Shown here piece by piece: positions 1 through 8,388 of a stretch of 64,000 bases of DNA; position 1 is the first letter of the stretch; every line of letters begins with the position of its first letter. This DNA comes from CALZJC01 sp963781065 (GTDB lineage Bacteria > Acidobacteriota > Thermoanaerobaculia > Multivoradales > JAHEKO01): the NCBI GenBank assembly GCA_963781065.1, contig CAWAET010000014.1, forward strand, positions 43,993 through 107,992, read 5' to 3'. The translations under genes and the position numbers were made by a program. Below the pieces are notes generated by a model. It did no database searches and was not told the DNA's origin. It was given only the letters and a program-made list of their open reading frames with translations.

Positions 1-800
1 GCAAGGCGAATCGGAGACGCTACCCAGCGCTCGAGATCGATCCACACCGGCGCGTGGTCGGAGGCGGTCATCCCCTCCTTCTTCTTGCGGTAGTCGCGGT
101 CGATCTCGGCGCCGCGCAGCCGCTCGGCGACGCTCGGCGACACCAGCAGGAAGTCGATCCGCAGGCCGTGGTTGCGGTGGAAGCCGCCGGCCCGGTAGTC
201 CCACCACGAGAACGCCTGACGGTCGGGGTGGAGGCTGCGGTAGGCGTCGACGAGGCCCGGCTCGAGCAGCCGCCGGAACCGCCGCCGCTCGTCGTCGGTG
301 TGGAAGATGCTGCCGCCGAGCGCCTTCTCGTTCCAGCTGTCGAGCGGCGTCGGGCAGATGTTGAAGTCGCCGGCGACCACCGCCGCCCGGCCGGCGGTGC
401 CGGCCGCCTCGAGATGCTCGGCCAGGGCGTCGAACCAGGCCAGCTTGCGCGGATAGTCCTCGTGGCCGAGGTGCTTGCCGTTGGGGCAGTAGAGGCTGGT
501 GAAGGCGAGCTCGCCGGCGCGGGCGGTGAGCAGCCGGGCGCCCATCTCCTCCTGGCCCGGCAGGCCGGCCTGCTCCACCTCCAGCGGTTCGCGCGCCAGG
601 ACCGCCACCCCGTTCCACGCCTTCTGGCCGTGGCTGACCGCCCGGTAGCCGGCCGCTTCGAGCTCGGCGTGCGGGAACTGTTCGTCCTCGAGCTTGAGCT
701 CCTGCAGCGCCACCAGGTCGGGCTGGCGGTCGGCGAGCCAGATCAGGAGAAAGTCGAGCCGCGCCCGCATGCCGTTGATGTTCCAGGTGGCGATTCTCAT
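1..800 (-). CDS. xthA: Exodeoxyribonuclease III, 3' end beyond window
   Basis: Mg-dependent AP endonuclease and 3'-5' exonuclease of base excision repair. The minus-strand reading begins MRIATWNINGMRAR, the standard start of the family, and stays open to the window edge, giving about 266 residues before it is cut. Family motifs occur in order: LQELKLED with the metal-binding Glu near residue 36, YCPNGKHLG, GDFNICPTPLD, RIDFLLVS and ASDHAPVW with the catalytic Asp-His near the end. The missing C-terminus should be only a few residues. It is divergent from the esterase gene that begins at 914. Identity is secure; only the stop codon is unseen. Confidence 0.93.
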   Translation of the reverse strand, partial: MRIATWNINGMRARLDFLLIWLADRQPDLVALQELKLEDEQFPHAELEAAGYRAVSHGQKAWNGVAVLAREPLEVEQAGLPGQEEMGARLLTARAGELAFTSLYCPNGKHLGHEDYPRKLAWFDALAEHLEAAGTAGRAAVVAGDFNICPTPLDSWNEKALGGSIFHTDDERRRFRRLLEPGLVDAYRSLHPDRQAFSWWDYRAGGFHRNHGLRIDFLLVSPSVAERLRGAEIDRDYRKKKEGMTASDHAPVWIDLERWVASPIRL

Positions 801-913
801 GGCTTGGATTCTACCGGCCGTGGGGGTGTCAAAGATCGCCCCGCCGGGTCTCGACCTGACCGGCTTGCACTCCGCGACGGCGGCCCCTGGCTTTCAGGAT
901 ACGCTCGCCGGCG

Positions 914-1861
914 ATGAACCGAACTGCCTGCTTGCTCTTGGGGTCGATGGTACTGGGTGCCGGCGCCGTCGAGGCGCAGCTGGTGCGGCTCGAGAATCGG
1001 CGACTTGCGCACGACGGGCTCGACCGCGAGTATCTCCTCTACACGCCGCGGCTTGCCGGAAGGCTGCCGGGCGCGCGGCCGCTGGTGCTGGTGCTGCACG
1101 GCGGCGGCGGCACCGCCCGGGGCATGGTGCGGAGCACGCGGCGGCGGTTCCACCAGCTGGCCGACCGGCACGGCTTCTACGTCGCCTACCTCGACGCGGT
1201 GGAGAAGACCTGGGACTTCGGCGAGGGTGAGGTGTCCGAGCGGCTCGAGCGGCGGGTCGACGACCTCGGCTTCCTGTCGCGGCTGGTCGACCGGCTGCTC
1301 GCCGAGCTGCCGATCGACCCCGGCCGGGTCTTCGCCACCGGCATCTCGCGCGGCGGCCAGGCTTCCTACTTCCTGGCCTGCAAGCTGCCCGGGCGGATCC
1401 GCGCCATCGCGTCCGTCGCCATGCCGCTGCCCGCCTTTCTCGAGGACGACTGCCGGCGCGGACCGCCGGTTGGAGTGGCGATCCTCAACGGCACCGAGGA
1501 CCCGCTGGTGCCCTACGACGGCGGCCAGATCGCCGTCTTCCGCCAGCAGCGCGGCCGGGTGCTGCCGACCGACGCCACCGCGCGGCTGTGGCGCCGGCGC
1601 AACGGCTGCTCCGAGCGGTCCGTCAGCGAGACCACCGACGAGAAGGACGACGGCACGGTGGTCGTCGAGACCCGCTGGACCGACTGCACCGGCGCGCCGG
1701 TGGTGGTCTACCGCATCGAAGGCGGCGGCCACACCTGGCCTTCTGGCGGCCAGTACCTGCCGGTCTCGCTGATCGGCCGGGTGTCGCGGGAGATCGACGG
1801 CGCGGACGAGGCGTGGTCCTTCTTCGCGCGGTTCGAAGCCGTGGCGGAGAGCGGCCGGTGA
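914..1861 (+). CDS. Secreted PHB-depolymerase/CE1-family esterase (LpqC-like)
   Basis: Predicted exported serine hydrolase of the polyhydroxybutyrate depolymerase/feruloyl esterase family, 315 residues. The N-terminus MNRTACLLLGSMVLGAGAVEAQ is a signal peptide with a likely cut after VEA. The core has an oxyanion-type LVLHGGGGTARGM near residue 60, a nucleophile elbow GISRGG (GxSxG) near 154, an acidic-residue segment NGTEDPLVPYDGG near 195 and the catalytic His in EGGGHTWP near 275. The substrate could be a polyester, an acetylated sugar or a feruloyl ester and cannot be chosen from sequence. The stop overlaps the GTG of the next gene by 3 bases, so the two are probably co-transcribed. Confidence 0.85.
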   Translation: MNRTACLLLGSMVLGAGAVEAQLVRLENRRLAHDGLDREYLLYTPRLAGRLPGARPLVLVLHGGGGTARGMVRSTRRRFHQLADRHGFYVAYLDAVEKTWDFGEGEVSERLERRVDDLGFLSRLVDRLLAELPIDPGRVFATGISRGGQASYFLACKLPGRIRAIASVAMPLPAFLEDDCRRGPPVGVAILNGTEDPLVPYDGGQIAVFRQQRGRVLPTDATARLWRRRNGCSERSVSETTDEKDDGTVVVETRWTDCTGAPVVVYRIEGGGHTWPSGGQYLPVSLIGRVSREIDGADEAWSFFARFEAVAESGR

Positions 1862-2271
1862 TCGGTGTCACGGCCTCGTTCACGCGGGGCGTGCGCGGCC
1901 TCGCTTGGCCGTGGTGGCTGTGGATCGCGCTTCTGGGGTTGGTCAACCTGGCGGCGCCGCTGGTCTTTCTCGGCAGCCTCGAAGCCAGAGTGGTGCTGGC
2001 GGCGACCCTGCTCGGGGCCATGGTCCAGTTCGCCATTGTCAGCCGTCTGGGCTTCGTCCGGCTGCTCGGCCTCGGCCATGTCCTGGCCTGGGTGCCGATG
2101 CTCCTGTGGCTGGTGCCACGACTGGGCAACCTGGATCCGGGCACGGCGTTCGGCCGCTGGCTGTTCGCGGCGGTGGTCGTCGACCTGGCATCGTTGGCGA
2201 TCGACTTCGTGGACGTGGCACGATACCTGGCCGGCGACCGCCGGCCGGCGCCGGGCACGGCGCCCCCCTGA
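1858..2271 (+). CDS. Small four-helix membrane protein of unknown function
   Basis: A 137-residue hydrophobic protein starting at a GTG that overlaps the esterase stop codon (GTGA), which suggests translational coupling. About four membrane segments are visible: WPWWLWIALLGLVNLAA, VVLAATLLGAMVQFAIV, LGLGHVLAWVPMLLWLV and WLFAAVVVDLASLAIDFV. The C-terminus is a short basic and proline-rich tail. There are no catalytic motifs. I do not recognise a named family, and its tie to the esterase is inferred only from the overlap. Confidence 0.72.
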   Translation: MIGVTASFTRGVRGLAWPWWLWIALLGLVNLAAPLVFLGSLEARVVLAATLLGAMVQFAIVSRLGFVRLLGLGHVLAWVPMLLWLVPRLGNLDPGTAFGRWLFAAVVVDLASLAIDFVDVARYLAGDRRPAPGTAPP

Positions 2272-2307
2272 CAGGCGCAGACTGGACGCGCTAACTGGAG
2301 GAGAGAG

Positions 2308-2697
2308 ATGAGCGATTCCACCACCAACGCGGCGCCGCGCTCGCTGATGCGCCGCGCCAACGCCGAGCCCCTCGACCCGGTCGCCGCCGGCCGCGCCACC
2401 TCCCGCCAGGTGCTGCTGGGGCCCGACGACGGCATGCCCAACTTCGCCCTGCGGCGCTTCGTCATGGGTGAGGGCGGCGGCATGCCGCGCCACACCAACA
2501 CCGTCGAGCACGAGCAGTACGTGCTGCGCGGCCGGGCGAAGATCCGGGTCGGCGACGAGGTCCACGACGTCGGCGCCGACGACGTGCTCTACATCGCCGC
2601 CGGCGTGCCCCACTCCTACGAAGTGCTCGAGGCGCCGTTCGAGTTCATCTGCGTGGTGCCGAACGGGCCCGACCGGATCGAGCTGGTGGAGGAGTAG
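2308..2697 (+). CDS. Single-domain cupin protein
   Basis: A 129-residue RmlC-type cupin. It has cupin motif 1 as PRHTNTVEHEQYVLRGRAKIRV (two His, a Glu region and a Gly near residues 63-84) and motif 2 as DVLYIAAGVPHSYEV near 97-111. These supply the usual His/His/Glu/His ligands for a mononuclear metal. Such small cupins may be sensors, isomerases or dioxygenases, and no substrate can be assigned. A strong GGAGGAGAG ribosome site lies 6-7 bases before the ATG. The next gene is convergent. Confidence 0.85.
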   Translation: MSDSTTNAAPRSLMRRANAEPLDPVAAGRATSRQVLLGPDDGMPNFALRRFVMGEGGGMPRHTNTVEHEQYVLRGRAKIRVGDEVHDVGADDVLYIAAGVPHSYEVLEAPFEFICVVPNGPDRIELVEE

Positions 2698-2709
2698 AGA
2701 GGGCGCGGC

Positions 2710-3084
2710 TCAGGAGAACTCCCCCGGCGCCCGGCCGATGTCGCGGATGCTGCAGCCGTCGCGCACCTCGAGGCCGAACTCGCGCGCCTTGGCCAGCACT
2801 TCGGGGTCGGCCGTGCCGGGGTTGAACCAGACCTCGCCGGCGCCCTTGTCGGCCAGGTCCTGGATCAGGCCGGCGGTCAGCCGGGGCGGCAGGTAGAGGC
2901 TGATGCGGTCGAGCTCGCCGGGCACCTCGGCGATCGAGGCATAGGCCTTGTTGCCTTCCACCTCGCCCCCCGCCGGGTTGACCGGGAAGACTTCCCAGCC
3001 TTCGGCGGCGTAGGCGCGGACACACTTGTTGCCGAACTTGGCGCGGTCGCGCGAGGCGCCGACCACGGCGATGGTCTGTTTCAT
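2710..3084 (-). CDS. CoA-binding (YccU-type) protein
   Basis: A 124-residue stand-alone CoA-binding Rossmann domain. The sequence opens MKQTIAVVGASRDRAKFGN, the nucleotide-binding loop typical of the YccU family, and continues with VFPVNP, a YASIAEVP segment, ISLYLPP and VWFNPGTAD, all hallmarks of the fold. The ATG overlaps the selB stop by four bases (ATGA), so it is the last gene of the minus-strand yqeY-selB unit. The specific role is unknown; family members bind CoA or acyl-CoA. Confidence 0.86.
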   Translation of the reverse strand: MKQTIAVVGASRDRAKFGNKCVRAYAAEGWEVFPVNPAGGEVEGNKAYASIAEVPGELDRISLYLPPRLTAGLIQDLADKGAGEVWFNPGTADPEVLAKAREFGLEVRDGCSIRDIGRAPGEFS

Positions 3085-4991
3085 CCGGGGCTCCTGCGGA
3101 CGACTTGGCGCTCGTCGCCCATCCTGCGGGTGACGCCCACCGAGTCGAGATGTTCGAGGATCGGGATCGCCCACTTGCGGGTGAGCCCGTAGCGCTCTTT
3201 GAACTGCGGCACCTTGAACTTCTCCAGGCCGCTGCCGCGCAGGTCTTCGGCGACCCGGTCGATGGCGGCGGCGGCGACGAGCAGCTCGCCCGGCAGCCGC
3301 ACCAGCCGGCGGCGCTCGATGAGGTAGCGGATGACGCCGGCGAGGATCTGTGGTTTGGCTCCCAGGTTGCGGCCCAGCTCGGCCGGCGACGGCGGGGTCA
3401 GCCCGCCCTCGTCGAAGGCCTGCTGGATGCGGCGCGACAGGTCGCTCTCGCCGCCGGTCAGTTCGGCGCTGCGGCCGGGCAGGTTGACCAGCTCGCCGTC
3501 GACGATGAGGATCTTCTCGGCCGCCAGCCGTTCCAGGTAGATCGGCGCCAGCCGGCCGGCCGGGCCGGGCAGGATGCGGCGCACCGCCTCGGCCTTGGGC
3601 ATCCCCCGCGCCAGCCGCTCGCGACGGAAGTAGGCCGCCAGCTGGTCGCGCGCCCGCCGGGCGATCCGCTCCCAGGCTCGCGGGTCGAGCCAGCGGCGCC
3701 CGTCGCCGTGAGCGGCTGGAATCGGCAACAGCCGGCCCGCCGCGGCCAGCCGGTCGAGGCGCGGTTCGAGGCCGTCCGGCTCGGCGCCGAGCCGGCGGGC
3801 CAGCGGCGCGGCGCCGGTGCCGGCCTCGCCGGCCTCGGCGACCCACAGCAGCAGGGCCTCGTCGAGTCCGCCGAGCAGGCCCGTGCGGGCCTCGGCCAGC
3901 GCCGTCCCGCGGCGCCGGCGCCAGGCGGGGTCGAGGATCTCGCCGCCGCCGATGGTCGCCGGCGGCGACGGCCGGCGGATGACGAAGCGGTCGCCACGCG
4001 CCGCCACCACCGGCGCCGCCAGCCGCAGCTCGACCAGGCCCTCCTCGCCCGGCTCGAGCGGTCCCTCGAGCGGCCGCAGCCGGCCGACCACCTCGGCGGA
4101 GTAGAGGTGCAGCCGCACCGCCGTCGAGCCGCGGATCGCCCGTGGCGCGTCGGCCAGCAGGCGGCAGCGCGCCGCCAGGCTGGTGGTGGCGGCGAAGGCC
4201 CCGCGGCGGACCAGCTGGCGGCCGCGCTGAAGCTGCTCGAGGGTGGCGCCGGAGAGCTGCAGGGCGGTGCGCTCGCCGCTCTCGGCGGCCTGGCGCGCCG
4301 CGCCGTGCACCTGGACGCCGCGCACCCGCACCGGGCCGCCCTCGGGCTCGTTCTCCAGCTCGTCGCCGACGCCGATGCGGCCGCCGGCCAGCGTGCCGGT
4401 GACCACCACGCCCAGGCCCTTGAGGTGGAAGGCGCGGTCGACCGGCAGCCGGGCCGGGCGGTCGGTGGCCGGCGCGGCCGCGTGGCGGTCCGCCAGCTCG
4501 ACCAGCGCCGCCTCGACCTGGTCGATTCCGTCGCCGCTGACGCTCGAGGCCGCCAGCACCGGTGCGCCGGCGAAGGGCGAAGCGGCGAGCAGCTCCTCGA
4601 CCTCCATCCGCGCCAGCTCGAGCAGGTCGCCGGCCACCAGGTCGGTCTTGGTCAGGACCGCCAGGCCGGCCGGGATGCCCAGCAGGCCGCAGATCGCCAG
4701 GTGCTCGCGGGTCTGCGGCTTGACCCCCTCGTCGGCCGCCACCACCAGCAGCATGACGCGGATGCCGCCGAGGCCGGCGAGGGCGTTGTGCAGGAACCGC
4801 TCGTGGCCGGGGACGTCGACAAAGCCGATCTGCAGGTCGTCGCGCTCGAGGTGGGCGAAGCCCAGGTCGATGGTGATGCCGCGCTGCTTCTCCTCGGCCC
4901 AGCGATCGCAGTCGATGCCGGTGAGGGCCTCGACCAGCCGGGTCTTGCCGTGGTCGATGTGGCCGGCGGTGCCGACGATCACGCGGCGCAT
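3081..4991 (-). CDS. selB: Selenocysteine-specific elongation factor SelB
   Basis: GTPase that delivers selenocysteinyl-tRNA to UGA codons followed by a SECIS hairpin. It is 636 residues, the usual full length. GTPase motifs are G1 GHIDHGKT (residues 10-17), G2 RGITIDLGF, G3 DVPGHERF and G4 TKTD. SelB-specific domains follow, and the C-terminal third carries the winged-helix repeats that read the SECIS RNA (for example LGRNLGAKPQILAGVIRYLIERRRLV and KFKVPQFKERYGLTRKWAIPILEHLD). It overlaps the CoA-binding gene and lies 16 bases downstream of yqeY. No selA, selD or tRNA-Sec lies in this window. Confidence 0.95.
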   Translation of the reverse strand: MRRVIVGTAGHIDHGKTRLVEALTGIDCDRWAEEKQRGITIDLGFAHLERDDLQIGFVDVPGHERFLHNALAGLGGIRVMLLVVAADEGVKPQTREHLAICGLLGIPAGLAVLTKTDLVAGDLLELARMEVEELLAASPFAGAPVLAASSVSGDGIDQVEAALVELADRHAAAPATDRPARLPVDRAFHLKGLGVVVTGTLAGGRIGVGDELENEPEGGPVRVRGVQVHGAARQAAESGERTALQLSGATLEQLQRGRQLVRRGAFAATTSLAARCRLLADAPRAIRGSTAVRLHLYSAEVVGRLRPLEGPLEPGEEGLVELRLAAPVVAARGDRFVIRRPSPPATIGGGEILDPAWRRRRGTALAEARTGLLGGLDEALLLWVAEAGEAGTGAAPLARRLGAEPDGLEPRLDRLAAAGRLLPIPAAHGDGRRWLDPRAWERIARRARDQLAAYFRRERLARGMPKAEAVRRILPGPAGRLAPIYLERLAAEKILIVDGELVNLPGRSAELTGGESDLSRRIQQAFDEGGLTPPSPAELGRNLGAKPQILAGVIRYLIERRRLVRLPGELLVAAAAIDRVAEDLRGSGLEKFKVPQFKERYGLTRKWAIPILEHLDSVGVTRRMGDERQVVRRSPG

Positions 4992-5007
4992 GGAGTCCGG
5001 CGGGTCT

Positions 5008-5457
5008 CTAGAGGCCCAGGATCTCGCGCGCCAGCCGGTTGATGGTGGCGCCGTCGGCGCGGCCGCGGTAGCGAGCCATCATCTGGCCCATGACCCGTCC
5101 GATGCCTGCCGGGCCGGCGAGGCCGCCGGCGTCGACGATCTCCTGGATGGCGCGGCGCAGCTCGCCCTCGTCGACCTGCTCCGGCAGGTAGGCGGCGAGG
5201 ATCTCGGCCTCGCGCTCTTCGCCGGCGGCGCGCTCCTCGCTGCCGCCCAGGCGGTACTGCTCGCTGGCTTCGCGGCGCTGCTTGATCTGCTTCTGCACCA
5301 GGGTCGCGAAGCCGGCCTCGTCGACCGCCTCGCCGCCGCGGATGCGCTCGTTGTCGATCGCCGACAGGAGCATGCCCAGCGTGGCGACGCGCTGGCGCTC
5401 GCCCGCCTTACGCGCCGCCCGCAGGTCGGCTTCGATACGCTCCCGAGGCTCGCTCAC
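5008..5457 (-). CDS. yqeY: YqeY/GatB-like domain protein
   Basis: A 149-residue protein of the YqeY family, which resembles the tRNA-binding tail of the GatB amidotransferase subunit. Diagnostic stretches are RVATLGMLLSAIDNERI, LVQKQIKQRREASEQY, AEILAAYLPEQVDEGELRRAI, a GRVMGQMMARYRGRADGATIN block and a C-terminal REIL. I chose the GTG start (VSEPRERIEADL) because the family normally begins with this helix; an ATG 21 bases upstream lies too close to the hairpin at 5471-5511. It heads the yqeY-selB-CoA-binding unit. The molecular function is not established for the family. Confidence 0.9.
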   Translation of the reverse strand: MSEPRERIEADLRAARKAGERQRVATLGMLLSAIDNERIRGGEAVDEAGFATLVQKQIKQRREASEQYRLGGSEERAAGEEREAEILAAYLPEQVDEGELRRAIQEIVDAGGLAGPAGIGRVMGQMMARYRGRADGATINRLAREILGL

Positions 5458-5470
5458 AAGCACGATTATA

Positions 5471-5511
5471 GGGGACACGATCCCGCGGCAACGCCGCGGG
5501 TTCGTGTCCCC
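5471..5511. repeat. Strong hairpin between kinase gene and yqeY
   Basis: Two 19-base arms (GGGGACACG... and ...CGTGTCCCC) with one mismatch are separated by a 3-base AAC loop. The hairpin lies between the stop of the NtrY-like kinase gene and the start of yqeY, both on the minus strand. No T-run follows on either strand, so it is not a classic intrinsic terminator. It could attenuate read-through, stabilise the upstream mRNA 3' end or be a dispersed palindromic element. Confidence 0.7.
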
Positions 5512-5535
5512 CTCTGTTCCCCCCTCTGCTCTCTT

Positions 5536-7740
5536 CTAGGTCTGCGGCAAGTCGATCACAAAAACCGTGCCGTGCGGCTCGTTGTCGGTCACCGAGACGG
5601 TGCCGTGGTGGTCGGAGACGATGCGGTGGACGATCGACAGACCCAGGCCGGTGCCCCGCCCCTTGGTCGAGAAGTAGGGCAGGAAGAGCTTGCGCTTGGC
5701 CTCGGGCGGGATGCCGGGACCGCTGTCCGAGATGCGGATGGAGAGCTGCCCGTTCTCCATGACGGTGGCGACGTGGACCTGGCCCGGCGCCTCGGTGGCC
5801 TCGACGGCGTTGTCGAGCAGGTTGATCAGCACCCGCTTGATCTGCTCCTGGTCGAGCCAGCCGGCGGCGTCGCCGGGCTCGACCTTGCCGTCGACCTCGA
5901 CGCCCGGCTTGATGCCTTGATAGAGCTGCACGGTCTCTTCGATCAGCGGAGCAAGCTCGACCCGCGCGGGGCGCGGCCGGGGCATGCGCGCGAAGCGTGA
6001 GAACTCGTCCACCATGCCCTGCATGGCGTGCACCTCGCGAACGATGATCTCGACCCCCTCTTCGACGGTCTTGCCCAACTCGCCGGTGCCGCGGCGGTTG
6101 TGGTGCTGCATGCGCTCGGCGGCCAGCTTGATCGGCGTCAGGGGGTTCTTGATCTCGTGCGCGATGCGCCGCGCCGCCTCGCGCCAGGCGGCGGTCTGCT
6201 GTGCCTGGATCAGCTCGGTGTCGTCCTCGATCACCATCACCCGGCCGCGTTCCCGGCCGTCGGCGTCGCGCATGGTCGTGACCGTGGTGCCCAGCGTCTT
6301 CCACTCGCCGCCGACGACGATCCGCAGCTGGCGCGTGGCCTGCGCGCTGTCGTTGTCGCCGGCGAACAGCGGCACCAGCTTGCCCCGTTCCTCGTCTTCC
6401 CAGGCCTCGGCCGGGGTGCGGCCGACCACCTCGTCGGCCCGCTGGCGCAGCATCTCCAGCGCGGCGCCGTTGCAGGTCAGGATGCGGCCGTCCTCGCCGA
6501 TCGAGACGACGCCGGCGGCGACGCTCTGCAGGACGGCGCCGATCCCGGCGCGCTCTTCGGCCAGCCGCTCGTTGGCGGCCAGCAGCTCGCGGTTGGTCTC
6601 CTCGAGCAGCTGCTTGGAGCGCTCGAGCTCGCCGGTCATGCGGTTGAACGACTCGACCAGCACGCCCAGCTCGTCCGCCGCGGTGACCTCGACCCGGTAG
6701 TCGAGCTCGCCCTCCGAGACCCGCCGAGTGCCCTCGGCCAGGGCCTGGATCGGCTCGGTCAGCCGCCGCGCCAGGTAGAGCCCGGTCCACGAAGCGCCCA
6801 GCAGGACCAGCAGGGTGACCATCAGGAAGGTCAGCAGATAGCTGGCCTCGATCTCGCCCTTGCGCATCTCGAGCTGGCGGTAGCTCTGGTAGGACTCGAT
6901 CAGCTGGGCGCTGTCGCGGGTGAGCAACGGCGCCAGGATGGTGCCGGCGACGACCAGGCGGCGCCTCTCCGGTTCGCCTTTCGACTCGGCCGCCGCCGCC
7001 AGGATCAGCCGGCCGGGGGCGCCGGCGGAGCTGGTCACCCGGACGGCCTGGCCCTCGGTCAACGCCTCGAGCAGGAAGCGCCGGTCGGGCTCGGGCAGGT
7101 TGCGCAGCCCCGACTGCGAGTCGAGCACCGCCTCGACGAAGTCGGTGCCAAGGTAGACGCCCAGGTAGTCGAGCTCGAGATCGGCCAGGTAGCGGCTCAG
7201 TTGCCGGGTGAGCTGCGGCCGCCGGCGCGGGTTCTCGACGTCGGAGCCGGCGATCTCGGCGAGCACCCGCTGGGCGTCGCGCCGGCGCGCCTGCTCGATG
7301 AAGAGGTTGAGCTCCTGCGCCACGTCGTGCCCCTGCTGCAGCACCTGGCGGATCTCCGGCTCGTTGAACCACTGGTCGACCCAGCCCTGCAACAGCTCGC
7401 TGCCATAGACGAACAACAGCATCCCGGGCAGCAGGGCGAGGCCGATGTAGGTCGCCACCAGCCGGGTGCCGAACTTGGAGCCCAGCCGCCGGTTGCGGCG
7501 GTCGATGATCAGCTTGATGAGGTTGCGGAACAGGACATAGACGATGGTCAGGATCAGGACCAGGTTGACGTACCAGATCGCCAGCAGCAGGACCCGGTTG
7601 GCGGCCACCTCGGCGGGCAGGTCGGCGCGGCGGCCGATGCCGTAGTAGATGACCGACAGCAGCAGCAACAGGGCGATCAGCCCGCCGACGATCCAGCGAC
7701 TGTCCCGGTGCCGGTCCTTGAGGGTGTCGCGCAGCTTCAC
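5536..7740 (-). CDS. NtrY-like membrane sensor histidine kinase
   Basis: A 734-residue sensor kinase. Membrane segments lie near residues 17-35, 48-70 and 90-112, and a further one near 300-325 (YLLTFLMVTLLVLLGASWTGLYL) closes a large extracytoplasmic sensor region. A HAMP linker (ARRLTEPIQALAEGTRRVSEGELDYRV), a PAS domain (near 395-500), the phosphoacceptor H-box RRIAHEIKNPLTPIKLAAERM and the ATPase motifs LLDNAVEATE (N), DSGPGIP (G1) and KGRGTGLGLSIVHRI (G2) follow. This order matches NtrY. The gene follows the DUF4390 gene by 27 bases, an arrangement common for NtrY/NtrX systems, but no NtrX-type regulator follows here. Confidence 0.92.
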   Translation of the reverse strand: MKLRDTLKDRHRDSRWIVGGLIALLLLLSVIYYGIGRRADLPAEVAANRVLLLAIWYVNLVLILTIVYVLFRNLIKLIIDRRNRRLGSKFGTRLVATYIGLALLPGMLLFVYGSELLQGWVDQWFNEPEIRQVLQQGHDVAQELNLFIEQARRRDAQRVLAEIAGSDVENPRRRPQLTRQLSRYLADLELDYLGVYLGTDFVEAVLDSQSGLRNLPEPDRRFLLEALTEGQAVRVTSSAGAPGRLILAAAAESKGEPERRRLVVAGTILAPLLTRDSAQLIESYQSYRQLEMRKGEIEASYLLTFLMVTLLVLLGASWTGLYLARRLTEPIQALAEGTRRVSEGELDYRVEVTAADELGVLVESFNRMTGELERSKQLLEETNRELLAANERLAEERAGIGAVLQSVAAGVVSIGEDGRILTCNGAALEMLRQRADEVVGRTPAEAWEDEERGKLVPLFAGDNDSAQATRQLRIVVGGEWKTLGTTVTTMRDADGRERGRVMVIEDDTELIQAQQTAAWREAARRIAHEIKNPLTPIKLAAERMQHHNRRGTGELGKTVEEGVEIIVREVHAMQGMVDEFSRFARMPRPRPARVELAPLIEETVQLYQGIKPGVEVDGKVEPGDAAGWLDQEQIKRVLINLLDNAVEATEAPGQVHVATVMENGQLSIRISDSGPGIPPEAKRKLFLPYFSTKGRGTGLGLSIVHRIVSDHHGTVSVTDNEPHGTVFVIDLPQT

Positions 7741-7767
7741 GGCGGGCGTCCTGACGGCGGGTGCGGC

Positions 7768-8307
7768 CTACCGCGGCGGGCGCAGCTTGGCCGAGTAGCG
7801 CCAGGGCGTCGCCACCCGGCGGGGGATGAAGAAGAGGAGGTTGGCCGAGTCGATCTCGGCCCGCATGCGGATCATCAGGGAGCGCCGGTCGCCGCCGCCT
7901 TCCAGGGTGAAGATCGGCACCGCCTCGAACCGGGTGAGCGCTCGCTCGAGCTCCTGCTCGTCGCGCACCACCCGGCTCTCGACCAGCCGGTCGTCCTGCT
8001 TGGTGTTGACCAGGTACTCGCGGGTGACGGCGTCGTACGAGGCCACCACCTCGAGCCGGCTGGCGTCGATCTGCACGTCGAACCAGCGCTTGCGGTCGCG
8101 CAGCAGCCGGATGTCGAAGACGTAGCCCGAGGGCAGGCCGGTGCGGATGCGCTCCAGCAGCTCGTCGCTGAAGCCGTCGGTCAGCACGAAGCTGACCTGG
8201 ACGCGCTGCCCGTCGAAGGCCGCCCGCGGCAGCTCGAGCCTCGGCTTGCCCGGTGGGTCGGCGGCCAGCAGCAGGCCGAGCCAGGCCAGGGCGACGGCAT
8301 GCTTCAT
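7768..8307 (-). CDS. Exported DUF4390 family protein
   Basis: A 179-residue protein with a short signal peptide (MKHAVALAWLGLLLAADPP) and a beta-rich body. Recognisable DUF4390 features are the opening beta-strand pair (RLELPRAAFDGQRVQVSFVLTDGFSDELLERIRTGLP), a DIRLLRDRKRWFDVQ strand, YLVNTKQDD, and the closing NLLFFIPRRVATPWRYSAKL. Genes of this family often sit immediately upstream of ntrY kinases, as here, so it may act in the periplasm as part of the same signalling or envelope pathway. The function is unproven. It is divergent from smpB, with about 80 bases between the two starts. Confidence 0.85.
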   Translation of the reverse strand: MKHAVALAWLGLLLAADPPGKPRLELPRAAFDGQRVQVSFVLTDGFSDELLERIRTGLPSGYVFDIRLLRDRKRWFDVQIDASRLEVVASYDAVTREYLVNTKQDDRLVESRVVRDEQELERALTRFEAVPIFTLEGGGDRRSLMIRMRAEIDSANLLFFIPRRVATPWRYSAKLRPPR

Positions 8308-8388
8308 GGGATCAAGACTCTAGCAGGGAACGGCGATACGGGTTTGCGGCCCGCCCAAAGGGCTAGACTGAGCGGCCGGGGGTGACGA

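Noticed and set aside
3105..5042. Plus-strand 645-codon frame opposite selB
   Set aside because: It mirrors selB codon periodicity and has no recognisable domain or ribosome site.
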